Program-made: the position numbers and the translations under genes
Origin: Martinezella lusitana
Lineage (GTDB): Bacteria; Pseudomonadota; Alphaproteobacteria; Rhizobiales; Rhizobiaceae
Length of the DNA stretch: 64,000 nucleotides
Direction of reading: 5' to 3'
Assembly: GCF_014207095.1 (NCBI RefSeq)
Contig: NZ_JACHBG010000012.1
Span: 62,001 to 126,000 of the forward strand
In this document: piece after piece, positions 49,708 to 57,961 of the stretch
Position numbering within the stretch: position 1 is the first letter of the stretch
Layout: each line of letters opens with the position of its first letter
The notes under the pieces: model-generated
Databases searched by the model: none
Seen by the model: only the letters and a program-made list of their open reading frames with translations
Told to the model about the DNA's origin: nothing

Positions 49708-50640
49708 ATGACTATGCGTCGACGCCTCATCCCCGATATCGTCAATCTTCAGGCGTTTGAGTGCGCAGCGCGCCATCAGAATTTTTCGCGCGCCGCCGAG
49801 GAACTCAATCTGACGCAAAGTGCCGTCAGCCGTCAGATCAGCGAACTGGAGCAGCAGACCGGCTTGAAGCTCTTCGAGCGCGTGAGACAGCGCGTCGTGC
49901 TTTCGGAAGCCGGACTTCGGCTGTTGCCGGAGGTCAAGGATCTGCTGCTACGTTCGGAGCGGCTGATGATTGGCGCCGTTGCCGCGGGTCAGATGAAGCT
50001 TTCGCTGAAAGTGGCTACCCTGCCGACCTTTGGCACGCGCTGGCTGGTGCCGCGCCTCGGTCGGTTTCTCGAGGAACACCGCGACGTCGCCGTTACCGTT
50101 GAATCCCGCTCCAAGCCTTTTAATTTCGACGAGGATAATTTCGATCTGGCCATTCATTACGGCCTGCCGGCCTGGGCCGGTGCAGTTGCGACTTTTCTTT
50201 GCAGCGAGACGGTTCTGCCTGTTGCCAGTCGGGCGCTTGCCGCGCGGCTGGATCTGCGTTCGCCGGTGGAACTGGCCGATGCTCCGCTGCTTCATCTGAC
50301 GACCCGCCCGAAGCTCTGGGCTCAGTGGTTCGATTTGCAGGATTTGCCGAGCGAGAATGCTTACCCCGGCGCGCGCTTCGACCAGTTTTCCATGATCATC
50401 TCCGCCTCGATAGCCGGGTTGGGCGTGGCGCTTCTTCCCACCTACCTGATCGAGGAGGAGCTGAGATCAGGCATCCTCCTGCCGTTGTTCGATCTGCCGA
50501 TGCCGACGGAGAACAGCTATTACATCGTCATGCCGGAGAAGAAGCAGACGAACGAAACGGCGACATTGTTTCAGAACTGGCTTTTAAACGAGGTCCCGCC
50601 TCGATTGCAGTCAACGACCGAGTTGATTGATAAACTTTAA
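49708..50640 (+). CDS. LysR family regulator of the 2-aminoadipate operon
   Basis: 310 residues. The helix-turn-helix lies in VNLQAFECAARHQNFSRAAEELNLTQSAVSRQISELE, followed by a two-lobed effector domain (LPTFGTRWLVPRLGRFLEEH). It is GcvA-like in overall style. It is divergent from hglS with 103 bp between the start codons, the usual place for a LysR activator of the neighbouring operon. The likely effector is an intermediate such as 2-oxoadipate or aminoadipate; this is inference. Confidence 0.92.
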   Translation: MTMRRRLIPDIVNLQAFECAARHQNFSRAAEELNLTQSAVSRQISELEQQTGLKLFERVRQRVVLSEAGLRLLPEVKDLLLRSERLMIGAVAAGQMKLSLKVATLPTFGTRWLVPRLGRFLEEHRDVAVTVESRSKPFNFDEDNFDLAIHYGLPAWAGAVATFLCSETVLPVASRALAARLDLRSPVELADAPLLHLTTRPKLWAQWFDLQDLPSENAYPGARFDQFSMIISASIAGLGVALLPTYLIEEELRSGILLPLFDLPMPTENSYYIVMPEKKQTNETATLFQNWLLNEVPPRLQSTTELIDKL

Positions 50641-50742
50641 GCTTGAAATTCTTTCTCGCGAGCGTCACACATTGCTCTATTGTGCTGCTGCATCTCCAGT
50701 GCGGGACAGGTGCAAGGTGAACTCGGGGAGGAGCAAGCCATC

Positions 50743-51834
50743 ATGAAGACGCATCCGTTGAAGGGTCCGAACCGGTTGAAGCTCGGCGTTTTTTCCGCCA
50801 ATGCGGATGGTGGGCTGGCGATCACCGATGTGCCCGAGCGCTGGACGGCAGGATGGCAGGACAACCTGACGGCGGCACAGATCGCCGACCGCGCCGGTCT
50901 CGAATTTTTCCTGCCGATCGCCCGCTGGCGCGGCTTTGGCGGCAAGAACCGAGTGCGGGAATGGTCGTTCGAGACCTTCACCTGGGCCGCAGCCCTTTCT
51001 GCGGCGACCGATCGCATCGGTCTGTTCATGACGGTACATGTGCCGCTTGTTCATCCGCTCTATGCAGCCAAGTCTCTCGCCACGGTCGATCACATCAGCC
51101 AGGGACGCGCCGGGCTTAATATCGTCTGCGGTTGGAATCCGAAGGAATTCGGCATGTTCGGCGTGCCGCTGGTGGAGAAGGGTTATGACCAGGCGGCGGA
51201 ATGGCTCGAGATCGTCGAGAAACTATACGCCTCCGATGAACCGCTCGACTATGCCGGAACCTATTACAATCTGAAGGAAGCCGTCAGCCGGCCGGCGAGC
51301 CTGCAGGCGCCGCGCCCGGTGACGATGAACGCGGCCTTCGGTGGTCCCGGCCGCGACTTCGCCGCGGGCCATTGCGACTACCTCTTCACGACATTTACGG
51401 AGATCGCCGAGGCCGGAAAGCATGTCGTTGACATAGGCGAGAGGGCGGAAAAGAACGGCAGGAAGGTCGGAGTTTACACGGTATGCCATGTCGTCTGCCG
51501 CGAGACACAGGCGGAAGCCGAGGATTATTACACCCGCTATGCCGTTACCATGGCGGATCATGCCGCTGTCGACCAGCATATGGCGGGCAAGAAGGAATTC
51601 TCCCAGTCCCACGACCGCGACGCCTATGATCGCTATCGGCAACGCTTTGCCGGCGGGGCGGGAAGCTACCCGTTGATCGGCACGCCTGAGCGAATTGCCG
51701 ATGAAATGATCGCGATTGCGGAGCAAGGCTATTCGGGCATTGCCCTCTCATTCGTCAACTACACGCAGGAACTTCCATATTTCTGCGATCGGGTGCTCCC
51801 GCTTCTGAAAAAGGCTGGCCTCCGGGTCGCCTAA
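50743..51834 (+). CDS. LLM-class flavin-dependent monooxygenase
   Basis: 363 residues from ATG 50743, with GGGGAGGAG about 9 bp upstream. Luciferase-like barrel; segments such as LKLGVFSANADGGLAITDVPE, HPLYAAKSLATVDHISQGRAGLNIVCGWNPKEF and YAGTYYNLKEAVSRP place it near the SfnG/RutA/SsuD branch acting on sulfones, pyrimidines or sulfonates with FMNH2. It is alone on its strand, downstream of the LysR gene, which might also control it. Substrate unknown. Confidence 0.88.
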   Translation: MKTHPLKGPNRLKLGVFSANADGGLAITDVPERWTAGWQDNLTAAQIADRAGLEFFLPIARWRGFGGKNRVREWSFETFTWAAALSAATDRIGLFMTVHVPLVHPLYAAKSLATVDHISQGRAGLNIVCGWNPKEFGMFGVPLVEKGYDQAAEWLEIVEKLYASDEPLDYAGTYYNLKEAVSRPASLQAPRPVTMNAAFGGPGRDFAAGHCDYLFTTFTEIAEAGKHVVDIGERAEKNGRKVGVYTVCHVVCRETQAEAEDYYTRYAVTMADHAAVDQHMAGKKEFSQSHDRDAYDRYRQRFAGGAGSYPLIGTPERIADEMIAIAEQGYSGIALSFVNYTQELPYFCDRVLPLLKKAGLRVA

Positions 51835-52160
51835 CTTGCCAGCTGTAGGGAACCGTCCCATCGCTGCCTTAGTGTCCCGCTGAGCGCTAGCCCGGGCTCC
51901 ATGTCCGCTGCAATGAAAACTTGAGCCAAGGGGTTTACAAGCGCGGCGGTGGATGGGATGCTTGCATGTGAAGATGCCGCCTGATTTGCGGTGGCTGTGG
52001 TCTTCACGCGGATGCCTCATTGGCTCCGAGGCACTCTGACTTCGAGTGCCTAACCAAACAAATAAATCCGAGGCCTGATGCGGCGCTAGCTGCATATATG
52101 GCTGTTGTCTCGATGCGCCCCGATAATCATTGTGCTGGGCGAAAACAAATGGGTCTATGA
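51835..52160. other. Intergenic region with no recognised gene
   Basis: About 325 bp. A minus-strand frame spans it but overlaps the flanking genes, is rich in His/Arg/Ser and has no ribosome site. No clear terminator follows the monooxygenase gene. Presumably it contains the promoter of the secreted protein gene. Confidence 0.4.
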
Positions 52161-52841
52161 ATGGCTTCTGCTGCAAAGCACGCCTTGCTCGGCGTTCTTG
52201 CAACTGTGCTTTCGCTGTCGCAAGCTGGAAGTGCCGGTGCCAATGCCAGTCCTAGTGCCGGTGACTTGATGATCTGGTCGCCGGTGAAGGTTGCACCCCG
52301 CACCTATAAAACCACGGTCGGCTTTCGATTGCCCCTGGCTTGGGATGTGAGCGCGGGTGTCGATCTGGGTCTCGCGGGTGCGATAAATGGAACGATCCCT
52401 CGCGACAGCAGGCTTGCAACCTTCTGGTGGATGGCGGTTGACCACCCGGGGCGTTTTTCGAACTCACCGATGCGTGAAATGGCGCTCCGTGTTGACACGC
52501 TCAATGGCGCGGGATCGCTGTGTTTTGGCCGCACACATAGCTGGATTGCCTCTGAGGATCTCGATATGCGCTCCTCCCGGTCCTTGAGCCTGAATTATGC
52601 GGGCGGGCGAAACGAACCGACCTTGATTACCGCGTCGCAGGCCGTAACCGTTGCGGTTCCCTGGACTGGAACGTCCATATCTGCGAGCGGCAACCTCAAA
52701 CAGGTTGGTAGCATCTTCTCGAGCGCAGTATCATTCCAGCAGCCGATCGCCCCACACCTCAACTTCTCCGCTTCCTTCACCGATCCGCAGAAGCTCACTC
52801 CGTCAGGCAATCTTCGCCTGGATTATCGCGTACGATGGTAG
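52161..52841 (+). CDS. Secreted protein of unknown function
   Basis: 226 residues with a signal peptide (AAKHALLGVLATVLSLSQA, cut near SAGA-NA). The mature part alternates polar and hydrophobic residues in many short strands (TYKTTVGFRLPLAWDVSAGVDLGL, SRSLSLNYAGG, HLNFSASFTDPQ, NLRLDYRVRW) and ends in an aromatic residue (Trp), a pattern of outer-membrane beta-barrels. About eight to ten strands would fit. No family recognised. ATG 52161 lacks a strong ribosome site. No operon partner. Confidence 0.6.
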   Translation: MASAAKHALLGVLATVLSLSQAGSAGANASPSAGDLMIWSPVKVAPRTYKTTVGFRLPLAWDVSAGVDLGLAGAINGTIPRDSRLATFWWMAVDHPGRFSNSPMREMALRVDTLNGAGSLCFGRTHSWIASEDLDMRSSRSLSLNYAGGRNEPTLITASQAVTVAVPWTGTSISASGNLKQVGSIFSSAVSFQQPIAPHLNFSASFTDPQKLTPSGNLRLDYRVRW

Positions 52842-52919
52842 CGGATGCGTAGCGCCATCCAGGTGCTGGCCGGAGAGGTGCTCGGCTCAGGCTCTTGATG
52901 TTTCGCCTGTCGTCGTCGC

Positions 52920-52945
52920 AAAATCGCGCAACACTTTTGCGCGAC
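52920..52945 (-). terminator. Terminator of the mscS-like gene
   Basis: Stem TCGCGCAA / TTGCGCGA with a 5-base loop, followed on the minus strand by TTTTGCG. It lies just past the stop of the channel gene. Confidence 0.7.
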
Positions 52946-52957
52946 ATGCGCCGGCCG

Positions 52958-53767
52958 CTACTTGAGTGCGATATTGGCGGCGGCCAACTGCGCCAGCAGC
53001 TTCGAGATGACGTCCTGGCGGGTAGGCGTCCAGGCCGAAGTGATCGTCCAATAGTCGATCTTCAGTGTAGTCTGGCCAGCGGACAGATCGTCGATATAAA
53101 CGACAGGCGAGGGGGTGGTCTGGACACGTTGATCGGATTTGACCACGTCGAGAATGATTTTGCGCGCGAGTTCGATATCGGAGCCACCGGCGAGGATGAT
53201 CGAAAGCTCCTGGCGGCGGTCGGGCTCGCGGCTGTGATTGACGATCGGCGTGTTCCAAAGGGTAGAATTCGGCGCCATCAGATAGAGGCCGTCCGCGGTT
53301 CTCATTTCCGTTGCGAAAAGACCGATATCCTTGATGAAGCCTTTGACGTTCGTCGTCTCGATGTATTCGCCAACCCGAAACGGCCGCAGGATCAGCAACA
53401 TTATGCCGGCGGCGATATTCTGAAGCGTTCCTTGGAGTGCGAGGCCGATGGCGAGGCCTGCGGCGCCAAGTGCGGCGATGATAGAGGCGGTCTGAACGCC
53501 GAACTGCCCGAGAACGGTGATGAACACCAGGATCAGCAGGCTATAATGCAGGAGGTTCTGGAAGAAGCTCGCCAGCGTTTCGTCGATGCCGCGGATACGC
53601 GAGATGACACGGTAGGATGCTCGACTGACGACGCCTGCAAGAATCCAGCCGGCAATCAGCAGGATGAAAGCGCCGAGGATCGAGAAGCCATATTGAACCG
53701 CAAGCGCGGAGGCCTGATCCAGGGCCGTCCGGGTGGCAATGACGACGCCCGTCGCTTGATCTTCCAT
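52958..53767 (-). CDS. Small-conductance mechanosensitive channel (MscS family)
   Basis: 269 residues, three N-terminal membrane helices and a cytoplasmic domain. The pore helix and following strand GAAGLAIGLALQGTLQNIAAGIMLLILRPFRVGEYIE carries the Gly/Ala pattern of MscS. The C-terminal domain is shorter than in plain E. coli MscS only at its end (KLLAQLAAANIALK). It would open on hypo-osmotic shock to release solutes. ATG 53767 is taken; no neighbouring gene appears linked. Confidence 0.93.
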   Translation of the reverse strand: MEDQATGVVIATRTALDQASALAVQYGFSILGAFILLIAGWILAGVVSRASYRVISRIRGIDETLASFFQNLLHYSLLILVFITVLGQFGVQTASIIAALGAAGLAIGLALQGTLQNIAAGIMLLILRPFRVGEYIETTNVKGFIKDIGLFATEMRTADGLYLMAPNSTLWNTPIVNHSREPDRRQELSIILAGGSDIELARKIILDVVKSDQRVQTTPSPVVYIDDLSAGQTTLKIDYWTITSAWTPTRQDVISKLLAQLAAANIALK

Positions 53768-53888
53768 GTAAAAACTCCGTGTGTCCGCAAGGCCAAATGA
53801 GACGCGGCGGATTTTTGTTCCCGCTTGCCGGATATTTGGCGGCTGGCCTTCCAGTCATTAGCAGGGACAGAAATGCAGGATGTCGACT

Positions 53889-55355
53889 TCAGGCACCATG
53901 CTTTGCGTGATGCATATCCACCTTGGCTACCGCCGCATGATGGGCCTTCTTGTGCTCGTACATTCCCAGATCGGCCCGTTTCACAGTGGCCTCTATGGTT
54001 TCGCCCTGCAGGCTGGTGGCAACGCCGACCGCGACGCTGAGAGGCGCGCTGGAATAGAACTGATTGTTGATCTTCAGCAGTTCGTTGATGGTGTCGACCA
54101 TGGCGGCCGCTGCCATTTCATCGGCTCCCGGCATAAGAACAGCAAATTCATCGCCGCCGATCCTGGCGGCGTGATTTGGCTGGGACACCACGCTGGAGAG
54201 TACTTCTCCCATGCGCCGCAGCAACGAGTCGCCGGCATCGTGCCCGCTCTCGTCATTGGCCTCCTTCAGACCATTGAGATCGATGACGATGGCAGAGACT
54301 GGCCGCAAGGATTTGCGTTCCAGCCTGTTGACCTCATCCATGTAGAAGGCGCGATTGTAGAGCCTGGTAAGGACATCGTGCTTGCCGAGATATTCGAGAT
54401 AGGCCTCGGCCTTCTTACGCGCGGTAATATCCGTCAGTGCGACCTGAACTAGCGACCAGTCGTGTTCATGGCCCGGGAAGACGGAAAACTGCAACAGAAC
54501 GTGGCGTTCGGAGCCATCGAGGGCGTAGTTCAGCACTTCGCGCTGATGGAAGAGGCGGTCGTTCCACAATTCCACGAGCTGACCGCGAAAATGCTTCTCC
54601 ATATCGTCGCGGAAGACTTCGCCGATCCGTTGGTGCAAGGTCTGGCGGTCCGGCGCGCAGAACAGATCCAGCGTGGCCTGATTGACGTCGAGCACGCTGA
54701 TCTCGCTCATGCATTGCTGCACGAACTCGGGGTGCACGTCGAGGAAGACCTGAAAATCGATGATGCCGCGCTTGCGGATGTCGTCCAACAGGATTTTGAT
54801 GCGGCTGAAGTCCTCGACCCAGAGTGAGACCGGCGAATGTTCGAACATTCCCTCCGCGTAGCGGCGCTGGCGTTCCTCCTCGCGCCGTGCTTCCTCGCGT
54901 GCCGTCACGTCTTCTGTTGTCAGCAGCAGGCGGTCCCAGGAGGCCTCGTGTCCCGGCAGGACGACGGCGCGAAGCTGGATATCCAGTCTGCGTCCGCCCA
55001 GCGTGTAGTTGATTGCCGTGCTCGAAAACTCCGTCTTTCCCTCCCAAAGCGCCACCAGCTCATTGACATGGCTTTGAAGCATCTCGCCTCGGAAAATATC
55101 GGAAAGCCCGCCAACCAAAGCTTCGAAAGATTGCGCTTCAAACAGATCCAGGGCTTTCGCATTGACGGCGAGGACGCGGATATTCTGCGAGCAGGTCGCC
55201 ACGCGGCGCAGATCGGCTAGCAAGAAAGAGCGCAGGTCGCTGACCCCTTCGCTCCGCCAATGTTCGAATTGCTCCTTGATTCCGCTGAAATCCTCCAGCC
55301 ACATGGCAACGGGAGCGAGATCGAATATGGTGGAACTAAAATCCTGGGCGTTCAT
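53889..55355 (-). CDS. Diguanylate cyclase with two tandem PAS-like sensor domains
   Basis: 488 residues, soluble. Two homologous sensor units begin LAPVAMWLEDFSGIKEQFEHW (near residue 12) and HSPVSLWVEDFSRIKILLDDI (near 180), each followed by VLAVNAKALDLFEA-like and VLDVNQATLDLFCA-like PAS cores. A GGDEF domain (about 330-488) has an intact active site RIGGDEFAVLMPG. No RxxD inhibitory site precedes it. It would make cyclic di-GMP in response to an unknown signal. ATG 55355 (or 55358) has GGGAATC upstream. The C-terminus is His/Lys rich. Confidence 0.9.
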   Translation of the reverse strand: MNAQDFSSTIFDLAPVAMWLEDFSGIKEQFEHWRSEGVSDLRSFLLADLRRVATCSQNIRVLAVNAKALDLFEAQSFEALVGGLSDIFRGEMLQSHVNELVALWEGKTEFSSTAINYTLGGRRLDIQLRAVVLPGHEASWDRLLLTTEDVTAREEARREEERQRRYAEGMFEHSPVSLWVEDFSRIKILLDDIRKRGIIDFQVFLDVHPEFVQQCMSEISVLDVNQATLDLFCAPDRQTLHQRIGEVFRDDMEKHFRGQLVELWNDRLFHQREVLNYALDGSERHVLLQFSVFPGHEHDWSLVQVALTDITARKKAEAYLEYLGKHDVLTRLYNRAFYMDEVNRLERKSLRPVSAIVIDLNGLKEANDESGHDAGDSLLRRMGEVLSSVVSQPNHAARIGGDEFAVLMPGADEMAAAAMVDTINELLKINNQFYSSAPLSVAVGVATSLQGETIEATVKRADLGMYEHKKAHHAAVAKVDMHHAKHGA

Positions 55356-55556
55356 CATGATTCCCTGTGCCGGTCGGATAGGCGGAATGCAAAACAATGG
55401 GACCGGCGGTTCGCTAAATTCTGCCTAGCGAATATTCGTAAAACTTGCGTTGATACCGGCTGACTGGTCAAGTCAGGCAGTTGTTCGTAGACTAGTTTCA
55501 ATTCATTCTTATTGAAGCTGTGCCAAAAATGGCTCTTTGGTCCTGCCTTGTGGCCA

Positions 55557-56006
55557 TCATGTCTTCAGGAAGCGCTCAAAAGCTTCCAGGGTCTTCTCGC
55601 TGACGTGATGTTCGATGCCCTCGGCGTCGTTTCTCGCGGTGTCGGGATCGACGCCCAGACGGCAGAGGACGGCCTCGACGACTTGATGTCGCCGCCGCGT
55701 CGCCATGGCGAGGCGATGTCCTTCCTCTGTCAGGAAGACGCCGCGGTAAGGGCGCTGGGTAATGAGGTTTTCTTCCGCCAGCCGCTTGAGCATTTTTGCC
55801 ACGGTAGGCTGGGTTACCCCGAGCCGCTGCGCGATGTCAGTCTGACGCGCCTCACCGGCATGTTCTATCAGGTCGGCGATGAGCTCGACGTAATCCTCCA
55901 TGAGCTCCGTGCGCCGGTCATCGCGGCTTTTCTGAAACGCCTCGACATGCGTCTCGACTTCGGTAGAAGCAAGGCGGCTTTCCGGGGCGGCGGGTGGTTT
56001 CGTCAA
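55557..56006 (-). CDS. mntR: MntR-type manganese-responsive regulator (DtxR family)
   Basis: 149 residues. Winged helix at about 35-100 (EDYVELIADLIEHAGEARQTDIAQRLGVTQPTVAKMLKRL, then RPYRGVFLTEEG), followed by the metal-sensing helices AMATRRRHQVVEAVLCRLGVD and AEGIEHHVSEKTLEAF, with the Glu/His ligands usual for MntR. The start is probably TTG 56006, preceded by GAGGGT; the upstream ATG 56022 is out of frame. It is directly downstream of mntH on the same strand. It represses Mn uptake when manganese is plentiful, probably through the box at 57447-57469. Confidence 0.9.
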   Translation of the reverse strand: MTKPPAAPESRLASTEVETHVEAFQKSRDDRRTELMEDYVELIADLIEHAGEARQTDIAQRLGVTQPTVAKMLKRLAEENLITQRPYRGVFLTEEGHRLAMATRRRHQVVEAVLCRLGVDPDTARNDAEGIEHHVSEKTLEAFERFLKT

Positions 56007-56112
56007 GGCGGCTTACCCTCATGAGATTAAGAGTCGTGTAATGACGTTTAGCCTTGACTATAAAGAATGCAACTCCGTTATGAAACTCCGGTCTCCGATC
56101 CCCAGATATGGA

Positions 56113-57423
56113 TCAGCCGTTGCCGAAGCCGGGGATCGGGATGCCGAAAGTCCGGAGGAGCAGGATCGCGTTCAGGCCGAGAATGACGATCGTTCCACCG
56201 ATTGCCGCGATATCGGTCAGCCTGCCGTTGGCGAAGTTGCCCATGATGGCGCGGTTTCGGGTGAACATGACGAGCGCGATCATCGGAATGGGTAGCGCGA
56301 AGGATAGCACGACCTGGCTATAGACGAGCGCTTCCGTGGTGTTGACGCCTATGAGGACGACGACGAATGCCGGGAGCATCGTCACGAGACGGCGTATCCA
56401 GACGGGAATGCGGAAGCCGACGAAGCCTTGCATGATCATCTGCCCGGCCATGGTGCCGACTGCCGACGACGAGATGCCGGAAGCCATGAGGGAGATCAGG
56501 AAGATGCTTGCCGCCGCCCCGCCGAGCAGAGGTGTGAGGGTGTGATAGGCGCTTTCGATCTCTGCGACATCGGAATGGCCCGCATGGAAGGCGGCCGATG
56601 CCATGATCACCATGGCCATATTCACAGCTCCGGCGACGGCGAGCGCAATCACGCATTCCCAATTCGAAAAGAAGACGAGTTTCCGGCGCTCATTGTCGTT
56701 GCGGCCCGGAGCGCGATGTTGAGTGAGGCCGGAGTGCAGATAGACTGCGTGCGGCATGACTGTTGCGCCGATGATGCCGACTGCGATGGTCAGGGCCGTA
56801 GAATCCGGGATCGACGGCAGGATCGTGCCGAGAGCTGCCTGGCCCCAGGCAACGGGAGCAATGAACATCTCGGCGATGTAGCAAAGGCTGATGATGGCAA
56901 CCAGGCCGCCGATGATCAATTCCATGGGTCGAAAGCCGCGCTTCTCCATCAACAGCACGCCATAGGTCACCACTGCGGTGACCGTCATACCGGCGATGAG
57001 CGGCATCTGGAAGAGGAGCGAGAGGCCGATTGCGCCACCCAGGAATTCTGCAAGGTCCGTCGCCATCGCAGCGATTTCACTGACGACCCACATTGTATAA
57101 CGGACGGGCGCTGAAAATTCGTCACGACAGAGCTCTGCAAGATTGCGGCCGGTGACGATGCCAAGTTTTGCCGAAAGCGCCTGAAAGAGCATGGCGATAA
57201 GGTTCGCCACCAACACGACCCAAAGTAGAGAATAGCCGTAACCGGAGCCCGCCTGGATATTTGTCGCGAAATTGCCTGGATCCATGTAGGCAATGGAAGC
57301 AATGACCGCCGGGCCTGCGAAAAGAAGGGCGGATCGGAACCCACGGCGCCTGCCGGCCAGAACTTCGCGAATCTGCGTATCCGTACGTTCCGACAGGGTC
57401 TGCCGGGCAATCGAGTCTGTCAT
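56113..57423 (-). CDS. mntH: Nramp-family manganese transporter MntH
   Basis: 436 residues, 11 membrane segments, proton-coupled divalent metal importer. The metal-binding motifs are DPGN at 48-51 (AYMDPGNFATNIQAGSGYG) and MPH in helix 6 (GATVMPHAVYLHSGL, around residue 220). ATG 57423. Followed 106 bp downstream by mntR. An MntR-like palindrome lies 24-46 bp upstream of the start, so manganese-dependent repression is likely. Confidence 0.96.
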   Translation of the reverse strand: MTDSIARQTLSERTDTQIREVLAGRRRGFRSALLFAGPAVIASIAYMDPGNFATNIQAGSGYGYSLLWVVLVANLIAMLFQALSAKLGIVTGRNLAELCRDEFSAPVRYTMWVVSEIAAMATDLAEFLGGAIGLSLLFQMPLIAGMTVTAVVTYGVLLMEKRGFRPMELIIGGLVAIISLCYIAEMFIAPVAWGQAALGTILPSIPDSTALTIAVGIIGATVMPHAVYLHSGLTQHRAPGRNDNERRKLVFFSNWECVIALAVAGAVNMAMVIMASAAFHAGHSDVAEIESAYHTLTPLLGGAAASIFLISLMASGISSSAVGTMAGQMIMQGFVGFRIPVWIRRLVTMLPAFVVVLIGVNTTEALVYSQVVLSFALPIPMIALVMFTRNRAIMGNFANGRLTDIAAIGGTIVILGLNAILLLRTFGIPIPGFGNG

Positions 57424-57446
57424 GGGGCCTCTCCAGCTCGCTGCAA

Positions 57447-57469
57447 AAAATATAGCCCGGGCTAAATTT
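57447..57469. promoter_or_regulatory. MntR box upstream of mntH
   Basis: Perfect core palindrome TAGCCCGGGCTA (57453-57464) flanked by AAATA and AATTT. It matches the TAGC-N4-GCTA core of the enterobacterial MntR operator (from memory) and lies just before mntH. Confidence 0.7.
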
Positions 57470-57479
57470 ATGTCAATAT

Positions 57480-57961
57480 ACCATTATTGAGAGTTGGTGC
57501 TAATCCCTGCTGGCCGATGGCCGCCTGCGACAAGAAGCGAGTGCCTCATCTTCGTGTACGGGTGAATACGAGGGGTTCTGGTTGGGGTGGAGGGAAATAT
57601 ATTGATCTTCCTCAAGGTTGTTGTTGTGTTATGTGGCATCTAAAAGTATAAATTCATCGCAATTTGCTCTTGTGTTTAAACGTAAAGATTGAGAGTGAAG
57701 TATTGCTTCAATCAATGATTATATATGACGATATTATTAGAATATAATATTTATGTCATATTTAAAAATTGTGTAATATTTAGTTAAATTAACCGATTTG
57801 TCAGCCAGTTATGTTTTTGTTGCTTTGCAGCGCCATTGGTGGTGAGCAGGACGCTCTTTATCTGCGATGCTCCCGACTCCCCCACGGCAGGCAATCATTG
57901 GCGCGGACGCACTCTGCGGCGTGCACGCGATTGTCGGCTCTTCACCGAGAGCAGGCAAATC
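57480..57961. promoter_or_regulatory. AT-rich region upstream of the chemoreceptor gene
   Basis: About 480 bp without a gene. From 57600 to 57800 it is markedly AT-rich compared with the rest of the window. It has a nested dyad at 57723-57761: outer arms ATATGAC / GTCATAT and inner arms ATATTAT / ATAATAT. Probably the chemoreceptor promoter, perhaps bound by a nucleoid or motility regulator. Confidence 0.45.

Noticed and set aside
50743..51834. Assignment as RutA (pyrimidine monooxygenase)
   Set aside because: Some local similarity, but no rut operon neighbours and the resemblance to SfnG/SsuD is equal; left as LLM class.
51748..52203. 151-codon minus-strand frame
   Set aside because: It overlaps both flanking plus-strand genes and is His/Ser/Arg-rich without any domain.
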